Source of the DNA: Scytonema millei VB511283
GTDB taxonomy: Bacteria; Cyanobacteriota; Cyanobacteriia; Cyanobacteriales; Chroococcidiopsidaceae
Reading direction: 5' to 3'
DNA: 44,089 bases
Assembly (NCBI RefSeq): GCF_000817735.3
Contig: NZ_JTJC03000001.1
Location: 1,082,128 to 1,126,216 of the forward strand
Shown: one piece after another, positions 6,573 through 14,419 of the stretch
Position numbering within the stretch: position 1 is the first letter of the stretch
Layout of the letters: the number at the start of each line of letters is the position of its first letter
Program-made: the position numbers and the translations under genes
The notes under the pieces: generated by a model
The model's database searches: none
Seen by the model: only the letters and a program-made list of their open reading frames with translations
Told to the model about the DNA's origin: nothing

Positions 6573-8135
6573 ATGGAAAGCTTCGATTTTGTCATTATGG
6601 GAGCTGGACTAGGAGGACTGTCAGCTGCCGCTTGTTTGACTCGACAAGGATATCGAGTAGCAGTTTTAGAGCAGCATTACTTAGCGGGAGGATGCTGTCA
6701 TACATTTGATTATGGGGAATATAGATTTTGTGCGGACGTTCACTATATTTCTCAGTGTGGATCGGGTCAGGCGATCGCGCAATTTCTCAATTACATCGAG
6801 CGGGATGTCCCCTTTGTTTCCCTCAACCCTGATTGCATCGATCGCGTCATTGCTCCAGAAATTGACTTTAAAATTCCTCTAGGTTGGGAAAATTTGCGTC
6901 AGCGTTTGCTCTCAACTTTTCTAGAGCAAGCCACGCCAATTAATCGCTATTGTGACGAGATTAAGCAAGTACACCAAGAGATTCGCAGCCTAGTTCAAGA
7001 AGTCCGCTGGTACAATCGCCATCTCTCAGATTGGCTGAAGTTACCCAAGTATTGGAATTTATTTGTGAGGCGAAATTGGACGCTACAAGATCTCTACAAT
7101 CATGTTGGTTTGTCACCTGCACTGCAAACGATATTAGCAGGACAGAGCGGAGACTATGCTTTGCCACCCGAGGAAATTGCGCTGTTTACTCATACTTCTT
7201 TAGTATGGGATTACTCGGAAGGAGCCTATTACCCTCAGCATCACTTCAAACACTTGGTTGATGAGATTGTTGCAGCCATTACCTCTGGTGGTAGCGTCGT
7301 GCAATTTTCAACTCCCGTAGAATATATCGAAGTTGAAGACCGTCAAGTCCAAAAAGTCATTGCTGGAGGTAGAACTTATCAGGCTACTCGTGCTTATATC
7401 AGCGACCTAGACCCCAAGTTAACTTTACAGTTAATGCGGGAAACTGTCGAAGAATTAAGTAACCGGGAGCGTCAACGCCTGACTGGTTACGAATATTCTG
7501 CTAGTGCTTTTAATATTTATTTAGGTTTAGATAGCCGCTTCGAGCCAGAAAAATATGGGATTGGCAATTGGAATATTTGGTATTATCCCAATGGCGATTT
7601 AAATCAAGCCTATCGCCAACAATTGCTGGGTGACTTACACCATCCTTGGATTTTTCTTTCTTGTCCTACGATGAAATCTCCAGCAGGTGGTATGGCTCCG
7701 CTAGGACATCACGTATTAGAAATTGCTACTGTGTGTCCCTACGAACCGTTTAAACAGTTGCACTCAACAGATCTTAAAGCTTATAAGGCGAAAAAACGGC
7801 AATTTTATCAAGAAATGATGACAAGCGTGCGAGATTTAATTCCTGATGTAAATGCTTATACTCGGATGAAGATTTCTGGAACTCCCACTACCAGCGAATA
7901 CTATCTCGGACAACCACAGGGAAACATTTACGGTGCGAAGTTAATCCCCAAGCAAGTCGGTTTAAATCGTTTGGGATATACAACTGAATTGCCAAATCTT
8001 TTCTTCGTCGGTGCTAGTGCTGGATATCCCAGTGTCCCAGGTGTCATTGGCAATGGTATGGATGTGGTTGAATTAATTACAGGTCAATCGGTCTGGAATC
8101 GAGCTAACGCTTCTGAACTATTAATTAAAAGATAG
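6573..8135 (+). CDS. FAD-dependent oxidoreductase, CrtH/retinol-saturase-like
   Basis: A 520-residue protein. The N-terminus FVIMGAGLGGLSAAACL followed by GYRVAVLEQH is a classic FAD-binding Rossmann motif, with GGCCHTF after it. The C-terminal FFVGASAGYPSVPGVIGNGM matches the second FAD segment of the phytoene desaturase / carotenoid isomerase (CrtH) / all-trans-retinol 13,14-reductase group. It would act on a polyene or carotenoid-like substrate at a membrane. GGGGAGAG lies 9 bases before the ATG. A small 4-TM protein gene follows at 8304 on the same strand. The true cyanobacterial crtH cannot be excluded, but the sequence looks like a divergent member; substrate unknown. Confidence 0.85.
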   Translation: MESFDFVIMGAGLGGLSAAACLTRQGYRVAVLEQHYLAGGCCHTFDYGEYRFCADVHYISQCGSGQAIAQFLNYIERDVPFVSLNPDCIDRVIAPEIDFKIPLGWENLRQRLLSTFLEQATPINRYCDEIKQVHQEIRSLVQEVRWYNRHLSDWLKLPKYWNLFVRRNWTLQDLYNHVGLSPALQTILAGQSGDYALPPEEIALFTHTSLVWDYSEGAYYPQHHFKHLVDEIVAAITSGGSVVQFSTPVEYIEVEDRQVQKVIAGGRTYQATRAYISDLDPKLTLQLMRETVEELSNRERQRLTGYEYSASAFNIYLGLDSRFEPEKYGIGNWNIWYYPNGDLNQAYRQQLLGDLHHPWIFLSCPTMKSPAGGMAPLGHHVLEIATVCPYEPFKQLHSTDLKAYKAKKRQFYQEMMTSVRDLIPDVNAYTRMKISGTPTTSEYYLGQPQGNIYGAKLIPKQVGLNRLGYTTELPNLFFVGASAGYPSVPGVIGNGMDVVELITGQSVWNRANASELLIKR

Positions 8136-8303
8136 TTTATCTCTCCTGGGTTGTTAGCTGTTAGCAGGGAGAATGGACACAGTGACCAGTTGTCAGTTAT
8201 CAGTGACTAGTTGTCAGATACTAGTTACCAAGGTTTTTAGTTGCGATCGCCAGTTATTGTCGAACTGGTCGCTGTCCTAACCTCTAACCCCTAAACCCGA
8301 TAT

Positions 8304-8759
8304 ATGAGCATCAGTAAGCAAGGAAAAATAATTGCTCTTTGGATAGTATTTCTATTCGGAACAGTTTTTCACACGCAGTTGGCTTTAATGCCGCTGCTGT
8401 ATGGTGAAAATGTAGTGATGCTTAATACTCAGGGAAAAATGCCTGTATTCGAGTCATGGTTAATGTTAGGCATGTTTATCTTACCAGCGATCGCAATTGT
8501 AGTGACTGCATTTAATAATTCGAGACGATACAGACTCATACATTTTTGCATGACAGTTCTGTTCACTGTCATAAATTTTATTCACATTGTCTTCGATCTA
8601 TCAGTGCAACCGATCGTTTGGCATCAAATTGTTTCGATCGTCTTGTTATTTGTGAATGGGCTATTGTTAAATATTGTTTCTTTGCAATGGTTGCGAGAGC
8701 GAGATAAAAGTCCTAAACTTCGCAAGAAAGTGACTGTTAAAGCAGTCAAAAATCCCTAG
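8304..8759 (+). CDS. hypothetical membrane protein, four predicted TM segments
   Basis: A 151-residue protein with four hydrophobic segments at about residues 8-28, 50-70, 76-98 and 104-126, and a basic C-terminal tail (SPKLRKKVTVKAVKNP). No family was recognised. It follows the CrtH/RetSat-like oxidoreductase on the same strand after a 168-bp gap that contains degenerate CAGTTATCAG-type heptamers, so co-transcription is possible but not certain. The tail shape suggests the C-terminus is cytoplasmic. The gene converges with the one ending at 8783. Confidence 0.65.
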   Translation: MSISKQGKIIALWIVFLFGTVFHTQLALMPLLYGENVVMLNTQGKMPVFESWLMLGMFILPAIAIVVTAFNNSRRYRLIHFCMTVLFTVINFIHIVFDLSVQPIVWHQIVSIVLLFVNGLLLNIVSLQWLRERDKSPKLRKKVTVKAVKNP

Positions 8760-8782
8760 TTGTAAAATTTGAAAATCAAAGC

Positions 8783-9205
8783 CTAAAAAGCTACTTGTTT
8801 TTGTGAGTATAGACGATCGCAATAGAGCATCCAACCCAATCCAAATAAACTCGATAGAGAACCTGCGATCGCAGCTTTGACACCCCATCCCACGGGTCCC
8901 AGCCAATCATTAATTTCGTTTAAAATCGCCGTACTAACTTTAGCAACGACATAGGCTGTCCCCACCGCGCCAATAGTAACCATACCTAACTCAGCCAAAA
9001 TTTCTAATAGATTTTTCTGTGATAGATCTTCCTCAAAATAGATTTTCCAAATTAAGGTGTACATGCCAATATCAGCAGCAGTTAAGACAAACTGTTTTGG
9101 CATTTCTGCGCCTGGAGAAGGGAGAGCTGACACAGCGCCACCACTAGCAGCATAACCCGCGATCGCTAAAACAGCTTCGATTCTCTTTTTACCTTGTAGA
9201 TCCAT
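8783..9205 (-). CDS. hypothetical protein with Gly/Ala-rich hydrophobic segments
   Basis: A 140-residue protein starting MDLQGKKRIEAVLAIAGYAASGG with AAGGAGAT 4 bases upstream of ATG. Hydrophobic Gly/Ala-rich stretches occur at about residues 12-28, 72-92 and 107-128 (GWGVKAAIAGSLSSLFGLGWML). The pattern of Gly-rich helices around an acidic central part recalls proteins linked to small GTPases (YcjF/DUF697-type), but the match is too loose to assert. It stands alone between a convergent neighbour and the pentapeptide-repeat gene. Confidence 0.6.
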   Translation of the reverse strand: MDLQGKKRIEAVLAIAGYAASGGAVSALPSPGAEMPKQFVLTAADIGMYTLIWKIYFEEDLSQKNLLEILAELGMVTIGAVGTAYVVAKVSTAILNEINDWLGPVGWGVKAAIAGSLSSLFGLGWMLYCDRLYSQKQVAF

Positions 9206-9290
9206 GATTATCTCCTTGATGATTGGTAATTGGTCAGAGATCGGATTGTGTCCTCATCCCATCCTAAATTGCTTTCATTACTGTTTAATA

Positions 9291-9683
9291 TTAGCTAGAG
9301 CGATCCGATCGCATTCCTGCTTGTATGGGGTCAAATCCTGGGGGAAAGTGAGTGGTATCGGGGTCGTAATCTGCTTCGCGTAAGTCTGCTGTTTCTAGTT
9401 TGGCGTGACGTAAATCTGTACCAATCAAAATTGCTCCGCGCAAATTGGCTCCGCTGAGATTAGCTTCGTTGAGGTTAGCATAGCTGAGGTCTACTCCTCT
9501 TAAGTTAGCGCCGCTTAAGTCGGCTCCACTTAGTTCGGCATAACTTAAGTCTGCACCCTTCAAATCGGCAGCTTTAAGGTCAACTGCGCTTAGTTCTATA
9601 CTTGTAAAGTCGCGTTTTCCAGCCGCATATTGGTTTAAAAGTTCGGCTGTATTGACAATTGGGTTGGGGATGACTTCAGACAT
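9291..9683 (-). CDS. pentapeptide-repeat protein
   Basis: A 130-residue protein whose middle (about residues 28-108) is made of A(D/N)Lxx units: LSAVDLKAADLKGADLSYAE continues with AELSGADLSGANLRGVDLSY and further units. About 15 consecutive pentapeptides are expected to form a short right-handed quadrilateral beta-helix. The N-terminus (VNTAELLNQYAAGKRDF) is a cap often seen in cyanobacterial members. No signal peptide, so it is probably cytoplasmic. Function unknown. No strong ribosome-binding site precedes the ATG. Confidence 0.92.
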   Translation of the reverse strand: MSEVIPNPIVNTAELLNQYAAGKRDFTSIELSAVDLKAADLKGADLSYAELSGADLSGANLRGVDLSYANLNEANLSGANLRGAILIGTDLRHAKLETADLREADYDPDTTHFPPGFDPIQAGMRSDRSS

Positions 9684-9776
9684 GGACTAATCTCACAGTT
9701 GTATAGTTAAAGGTTTTATTTCTATTTTAAAGGCAAAAAGAATAGTTGGTAATTTTGTAGTTCGGTATAATTTTGT

Positions 9777-9804
9777 CACGCAAAGACGCAGAGGCGCAAA
9801 GGGT
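9777..9804. repeat. dispersed repeat (cacgcAAAGACGCAGAGGCGCAAAG)
   Basis: A 28-bp copy of a dispersed cyanobacterial sequence in which ACGCA and GGCGCA units alternate. It lies in the otherwise featureless 195-bp gap between the pentapeptide-repeat gene and the GNAT gene. Confidence 0.6.
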
Positions 9805-9878
9805 AATTAGTGCTTTTGCAATTTGACAGGGAAATGCAAGCCAATCGATTTATATTATGTGTTGTTTAAATAGAACTT

Positions 9879-10394
9879 ATGATGATAATTCGTGCTGAAG
9901 CTGTTGAAGATTATACTAATATTTTTAAGGCAAATAAACTTGCATTTGGGCGAGAAGATGAAGCAAGATTGGTTGATAATGTTCGTCAATTAGCTAATTT
10001 TAACCCCAAGTTATCTTTAGTAGCAATTGCAGGCGATCGCCTTGTCGGGCATATTTTATTTAGCGAAATTGCGATCGCCAGTCCTCAAGGTGAGTTTACA
10101 GCATTGGCTTTGGCTCCATTAGCGGTTCTGCCTCAGTTTCAAAATCAAGGTGTCGGTTCTCAACTGGTGAGAGCAGGATTGAAACAGTGTCAGATTTTAG
10201 GATACAAAATTGTGATAGTTCTGGGTCATCCAATCTTCTACAGTCGCTTTGGTTTTGTACCTGCGATAAATAAAGGATTGCGATCGCCTTTTTCAGTTCC
10301 AGATGAGGTATTTATGGTACTGGAACTCGTACCTGAGGCATTAACTGGAATTAGCGGTATGGTGAAGTATTCATCTCCATTCGACCATGTTTAA
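9879..10394 (+). CDS. GNAT-family N-acetyltransferase (YhbS-like)
   Basis: A 171-residue protein. The acetyl-CoA site is the segment LAPLAVLPQFQNQGVGSQLVRAG (Q-x-x-G-x-G/A loop at about residues 85-100), followed by IVIVLGHPIFYSRFGF, the 'GxPxYYxRFGF' signature of the YhbS-type subgroup. The substrate is unknown. It begins MMIIRAEAVEDYTNIF; the second Met is an equally good start. Monocistronic: it converges with mutL, whose stop lies 52 bp away. Confidence 0.88.
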   Translation: MMIIRAEAVEDYTNIFKANKLAFGREDEARLVDNVRQLANFNPKLSLVAIAGDRLVGHILFSEIAIASPQGEFTALALAPLAVLPQFQNQGVGSQLVRAGLKQCQILGYKIVIVLGHPIFYSRFGFVPAINKGLRSPFSVPDEVFMVLELVPEALTGISGMVKYSSPFDHV

Positions 10395-10445
10395 AACGAT
10401 AGCAGCAAACGTGAAATATAGATTTTGCCTAGTTTCTAGACTTGC

Positions 10446-12293
10446 TTAAATTCCGTGGCTTTTGCCGATGACCCAATGACGGCGGAAAAAACGCGATAAA
10501 GTCGATTCTTCTAAGGATAAATAAATCGGACGACCGTGGGGACAGGTGCGGGGGTTACGGGTGCGCTGCCACTGGTTGAGTAGCGTTTGCATTTCTTCTA
10601 AACTCAAAGGCGTACCGTTACGGATGGCACAGCGACAAGCAGTCGCTACTTGAGCCGCTTGTAAGTCTCCACCCAAGCTTAATTCTACTAAAGCATCGGC
10701 GCAGTCATCGCGCTGTACTAGCATTGCCGGGGCGCTGCGGACTGCCCACAAGCGATCGCCAAACGGTTCGACTTCTAAGTTCAACCGTTGCAATTGAGCT
10801 ATTTGAGCCAGCGACAGATGATTCAGAATTACTGGCGGTTCTAGGGGGATGAGTTGCCAGCGATCGCAGAGTTGCTCGTACAAGACTCGCTCGTGGGCGA
10901 TGTGCTGTTCTACCAACCACATACCACCAGGATGTTCTACCAAAATATACATATTGTGTACCTGGGCGATCGCTTTGAGATAATGGTAATTGGTAGTTGG
11001 TAGTTGGTAGTTGGTAGTTGCTCCCTCAGCTCCCTCAGCTCCCTCAGCCTCCTCAGCTCTCTTTTCCCGACTCCCGTTTTCTGCGATCGCCCGACTCGTA
11101 CCATATACGCCTTTTTCTTCCGCGACTTTAATCAGTTGAGTGACTCGTGTATGATGAGCCGAGTCAGACACGCTGTTACTATTGAGGCGCAGTATTTGTT
11201 CTATAGCGCCTGTCGTGTGTTCTTGCCAATGACTCAGATGATGTAGGTAAATTTCGGTTTTCGCTGGCTGACGGTTCCAATCGATCTGCCACGGCGCAAC
11301 TCGCAAATGGAGAAAACAAACTGGATAGCGATCGCGGGGTAAAGTCCGTGCCATCGCTGAAAAGATCGTTTGTTCCAATTCTGCAAACTTCACCATTCTA
11401 CCGTTCACCGCCACCCTCACCCAATCTGAACGATGACGATGACAGCGATCCGGTAAACCCAAAACCAATTGAAGAAATGAGTGGTGAGAATTCGGAATTC
11501 GGAATGCAGAATTCAGAATGAATTTTGAATTTTGAGTTGTTTCCTCAGCTCTCTTCCCCCCTGCTCCCTGCACCGAAGCGCTCCCTGCTCCCTCAAAAGG
11601 AGTCGGCACTTCAACCTTAAGATACTGCAAATCGTTCAAACTGACTTGGCGCAGCATTTGTGGTATTAAGTGCTGGGTAGTAGCTCCAGGGGAGAGGGTA
11701 AACCACTCGCGATCGTCTTGCCAGACTTGCCAGGTGACGTGAGGATGACACAGGGCAATTTGCTGAATTGTATTTTGGATCGCTCTGATTTGTTGACTGA
11801 GAGAAGGCATTCCCTGACGGCGTTCTGCCCAAGTTGCGAATAAATTGGAGACGGTGACGACTGTACCAGGAGCGATCGCCACTGTTTCTGTCTCTATCGC
11901 TTCGCCGCGATCGCAGTATTTCACGCGCCATCCCTCGCCAGCCTCGGCAGCACGGCTGAAAATTTCTAATTCAGCAAGTTGAGCCAGACTATGCAACGCC
12001 TCGCCACGAAACCCCAAACTTGTAACCTGCCACAAATCTTCACAATTGCGTATTTTGCTGGTGCTATGGGCAGTAGCACACGCTTGTAAATTCTCCAAAT
12101 CCATGCCACAACCATTATCGGCAATGCGAACGCGCCACTGTTGCGGATAAAGGTAAATAACTATTCGCGTTGCTCCAGCATCCAAGGAGTTTTCTGCCAG
12201 TTCCCGCACGACAGCAGCCAGAGAATCAATGACTTCTCCAGCAGCAATGAGATGCACGACTTCAGTAGGTAAAGGTAAAATCCCAGGTGTCAT
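10446..12293 (-). CDS. mutL: DNA mismatch repair protein MutL, with two in-frame repeat insertions
   Basis: A 615-residue protein. The GHKL ATPase is complete: VRELAENSLDAGATRI (motif I), DNGCGM (motif II), TSLGFRGEALHSLAQL (motif III). The C-terminal dimerisation/endonuclease domain starts near YLKAIAQVHNMYILVE and ends with CPHGRPIYLSL. Two segments do not belong to the family: residues about 231-271 (ending FILNSAFRIPNSHHSF) and about 403-436 (EGAEGAEGATTNYQLPTTNY). They are translations of heptamer and 9-mer repeats at 11480-11600 and 10985-11085. The first lies within the transducer region before LQLVLGLPDR, the second in the linker. The frame stays open, so function may persist. Confidence 0.93.
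   Translation of the reverse strand: MTPGILPLPTEVVHLIAAGEVIDSLAAVVRELAENSLDAGATRIVIYLYPQQWRVRIADNGCGMDLENLQACATAHSTSKIRNCEDLWQVTSLGFRGEALHSLAQLAELEIFSRAAEAGEGWRVKYCDRGEAIETETVAIAPGTVVTVSNLFATWAERRQGMPSLSQQIRAIQNTIQQIALCHPHVTWQVWQDDREWFTLSPGATTQHLIPQMLRQVSLNDLQYLKVEVPTPFEGAGSASVQGAGGKRAEETTQNSKFILNSAFRIPNSHHSFLQLVLGLPDRCHRHRSDWVRVAVNGRMVKFAELEQTIFSAMARTLPRDRYPVCFLHLRVAPWQIDWNRQPAKTEIYLHHLSHWQEHTTGAIEQILRLNSNSVSDSAHHTRVTQLIKVAEEKGVYGTSRAIAENGSREKRAEEAEGAEGAEGATTNYQLPTTNYHYLKAIAQVHNMYILVEHPGGMWLVEQHIAHERVLYEQLCDRWQLIPLEPPVILNHLSLAQIAQLQRLNLEVEPFGDRLWAVRSAPAMLVQRDDCADALVELSLGGDLQAAQVATACRCAIRNGTPLSLEEMQTLLNQWQRTRNPRTCPHGRPIYLSLEESTLSRFFRRHWVIGKSHGI
10985..11085. repeat. repeat insertion inside mutL: (TTGGTAG)n plus (CTCCCTCAG)n
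   Basis: About four copies of TTGGTAG (10987-11020) are followed by three copies of a 9-bp unit CTCCCTCAG. In the mutL frame they read TTNYQLPTTNY and EGAEGAEGA. The same pair of units, in the same order and orientation, sits in the AEC permease gene at about 31226-31310. Confidence 0.9.
11480..11600. repeat. repeat insertion inside mutL: GAATTCG-, TTTTGAA- and CCCTGCT-type heptamers
   Basis: A composite of GAATTCGGAATTCGG, TTTTGAATTTTGA and CCCTGCTCCCTG units, each with 7-bp periodicity, lies within the transducer-domain coding region of mutL. The order GAATTC block, TTTTGAA block is seen again (reversed) in pbpC at 36300-36410. Confidence 0.88.
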
Positions 12294-12692
12294 AAGATCT
12301 AGTCTAATGGAGCGCTTGGTGACAGCGAGCAGTTGTCAGTTATCAGTTATCAGTGGCGATGAGAGCTAGTGGCGAGATTCTTTATCTAGTTACCAGTCAC
12401 CAGTCACTACTGACTTTTTATAAACATTTTCTAGGATTTACGATTGATGGTGACGAAATGTGGTTCCATTACTGTAGATAAGTGTTGCAACAGAGATTGC
12501 AACAAATTTTACCTGCAAATACTTACAAATATTTAAACAATTGAGAGTGGTAAGCCTATGGCTGAGTGTCACTTTTTGAGTCTGCTAGTCTATCTTTCGT
12601 AGGATATTTTGAACGTTCTTTCTAGAGAAAGATCGTTTCAAGTTGTGTTTGTTGGTAAATTACAAAACAATGCAATTTGGAAGGAATTTATT
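12294..12692. other. intergenic region upstream of mutL and the rhodanese gene
   Basis: This divergent gap holds degenerate CAGTTATCAGT heptamers (about 12330-12352) and a CCAGTCACCAGTCACT tract (12391-12406). A frame extends upstream of the rhodanese start to 12609 (NVLSRERSFQVV) but lacks a ribosome-binding site, so I treat it as leader. Nothing else is recognisable. Confidence 0.5.
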
Positions 12693-13148
12693 ATGAGTAA
12701 CAATCCTTTAGGGGGTGTGATTCCGCCACAACCACCTATTGATGCTCAATCAAATGCTCACGCGCTAAAATCTCGTTTAGAATGGGGCGAACCTGCTTTC
12801 ACAGTTATTGACGTGCGTAACCGCGAGGCTTTCAACGACGGTCATATCATGGGTGCTATGACAATGCCAATAGAACAATTGGTAGAGCGAGCAAAGCCTG
12901 CTTTGGCTACAACTAGAGACATATATCTATATGGCGAAACCGACGAGCAAACGGCTGAGGCAGCTCAACAACTTCGCAACGCAGGGTTCGAGCATGTGTC
13001 AGAACTCAAAGGTGGATTACCAGCATGGAAGGCGATTGGTGGTCCAACAGAAGGTATAGTCGAATCGCAAACCCCTCCTGGTGCTGATGATTATAATGTT
13101 GTTGCCCGCGTGCAAAATCATCTAGAAACTCAACAAAAAGACGTGTAA
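12693..13148 (+). CDS. rhodanese-like domain protein lacking the catalytic cysteine
   Basis: Start chosen at 12693 (MSNNPLGGVIPPQPPID) because GGAAGGAA lies just upstream; the protein then has 151 residues. The rhodanese fold is clear: FTVIDVRNREAFNDGHIMGA (CH2A-type motif), then YLYGETDEQTAEAAQQL, then LKGGLPAWKAIGG. At the position where an active sulfurtransferase has a Cys-x4-Arg loop, this one has YGETDEQT with no Cys at all, so it cannot carry a persulfide there. It is more likely a binding or regulatory rhodanese. A terminator follows at 13201. The next genes are ccmK3-ccmK4; no functional link is evident. Confidence 0.88.
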   Translation: MSNNPLGGVIPPQPPIDAQSNAHALKSRLEWGEPAFTVIDVRNREAFNDGHIMGAMTMPIEQLVERAKPALATTRDIYLYGETDEQTAEAAQQLRNAGFEHVSELKGGLPAWKAIGGPTEGIVESQTPPGADDYNVVARVQNHLETQQKDV

Positions 13149-13200
13149 TTTATTTGCTTGCCGAGCGATCGCGTTAAGCAATCTAGGGAATAAAAACACT

Positions 13201-13227
13201 CCCACTCCAAAATTGTTCTGGGGTGGG
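13201..13227 (+). terminator. probable intrinsic terminator after the rhodanese gene
   Basis: CCCACTCC (13201-13208) pairs with GGGGTGGG (13220-13227), with one G-T wobble and an 11-base loop, followed by ATATTTAT. The T tract is weak, so efficiency is uncertain. Confidence 0.55.
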
Positions 13228-13374
13228 ATATTTATCTTCAGGTTGGCAACCGTTTACCAGCGAGAACGCAGTCTCCTTAGACGATCGATCGCGTGGTACA
13301 AAATTGGCGATCGCGGCTCTTAAAATGCTCTACAGTAAAATGCATTGATGCAATTGATACTAGGAGTCGCGATC

Positions 13375-13686
13375 GTGCCAGCAGCAGTAGGAGTCATTGA
13401 AACTTTGGGTTTTCCAGCAGTGCTAGCCGCAGCAGATGCAATGGTGAAAGCAGGCGAAGTCACCCTCGTTTACTATGGGATTGCCGAAAAAGGAGAGTTT
13501 TTAGTCGCGGTTCGCGGTAAAGTAGCAGAGGTAAATCGATCTGTAGAAGCAGGAATTGCAGCTGCAAAAGAAGTGTTTGGCGCTCAAGTCATCGCTCACT
13601 ACATCATTCCTAACCCGACAGAAAACATAGAAACGGTATTACCAATTCAATACACTCAAAAAGTGGAGCAGTTCCGAACGTTTTAA
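13375..13686 (+). CDS. ccmK3: carboxysome shell protein CcmK3 (BMC-H domain)
   Basis: GTG at 13375 is chosen as start: AGGAG lies 9 bases upstream and the product (103 residues) then begins at the usual BMC position, PAAVGVIETLGFPAVLAAAD. The single BMC domain covers the whole protein. The pore-lining segment reads YYGIAEKGEFL where hexamer-forming CcmK paralogues have (K/R)xGS, which is the CcmK3 pattern. CcmK3 proteins elsewhere do not assemble alone but form mixed hexamers with CcmK4. ccmK4 follows 197 bp downstream on the same strand, the standard satellite ccmK3-ccmK4 arrangement away from the main ccm operon. Confidence 0.9.
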   Translation: MPAAVGVIETLGFPAVLAAADAMVKAGEVTLVYYGIAEKGEFLVAVRGKVAEVNRSVEAGIAAAKEVFGAQVIAHYIIPNPTENIETVLPIQYTQKVEQFRTF

Positions 13687-13883
13687 GGCGACTGGCGATG
13701 AAAGTAAGGATGCGATCGCCTGTCAGAGCTTATTGTCAAAATTAGGAATAAATATCTATTGACAAATGAGAACTGACACAAAGTGCTTTCGCTCTGTCAA
13801 AATATAGGATGAGCATTTATAGAATGTATTTCTTAAGCTCTATACTTTAAATTCTTGCCACGATCTATATTGGGGAGATAGCA

Positions 13884-14219
13884 GTGCCACAGGCAGTTGG
13901 ATCGATTGAAACGAAAGGTTTTCCTGCTGTGCTAGCCGCAGCAGATGCGATGGTTAAAGCCGGAAGAGTAACTTTAGTTGGTTATATTCGAGTTGGTAGC
14001 GCTCGTTTCAATGTTAACGTGCGGGGTGATGTCCAAGAGGTCAAAACCGCTGTTGCCGCAGGAATTGAGGCAATAGAAAATGTATACGGAGGCACGCTTG
14101 AATCTTGGGTGATCATTCCGCGCCCGCACGAAAACGTAGAAGTTGTACTACCCATCGGCTTTACAGATGAAGTCCAGCGCTTCCGCGACTCAGTGGAACG
14201 ACCGATAATTCAAAGATAG
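13884..14219 (+). CDS. ccmK4: carboxysome shell protein CcmK4 (BMC-H domain)
   Basis: A 111-residue BMC-H protein starting with GTG at 13884 (GGGGAGAT about 5 bases upstream). PQAVGSIETKGFPAVLAAAD is the canonical CcmK N-terminus, and the pore loop IRVGSARF carries the R-x-G-S pattern typical of CcmK4. It forms a hexameric facet tile that tunes metabolite passage through the beta-carboxysome shell. The C-terminal tail (RDSVERPIIQR) is short. It pairs with ccmK3 just upstream. Downstream is a 160-bp block of tandem repeats, so the transcript probably ends there. Confidence 0.92.
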   Translation: MPQAVGSIETKGFPAVLAAADAMVKAGRVTLVGYIRVGSARFNVNVRGDVQEVKTAVAAGIEAIENVYGGTLESWVIIPRPHENVEVVLPIGFTDEVQRFRDSVERPIIQR

Positions 14220-14382
14220 GGAGCAGGGAGCAGGGAGCAGGGGGAAGAGAGCGATCGGGAGCTGAGGGAGCGATCGGGAGCTGAGGGAGCGATCGGGAGC
14301 TGAGGGAGAAAGAAATTTAAAATCTCCACACCCCACACCCCACACCCCACACCCCACACCCCACACCCCACACCCCACACCC
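14220..14382. repeat. cluster of three tandem arrays (GGGAGCA, 19-mer, CCCCACA)
   Basis: Three arrays lie end to end: GGGAGCA heptamers (about 14220-14243); a 19-bp unit GCGATCGGGAGCTGAGGGA repeated three times exactly (14251-14269, 14270-14288, 14289-14307); and CCCCACA repeated seven times exactly (14331-14379). The 19-mer combines a HIP1-like GCGATCG core with the 9-bp GAGCTGAGG unit seen elsewhere in the window. Confidence 0.95.
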
Positions 14383-14419
14383 TTTCTTGATTGATAACTG
14401 TTCCCTACTCCCTCTTTTT

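Noticed and set aside
14327-14382. CCCCACA tandem array considered as a CRISPR or origin iteron array
   Set aside because: The unit is 7 bp with no spacers, and there are no cas or rep genes; it is a simple heptamer repeat.
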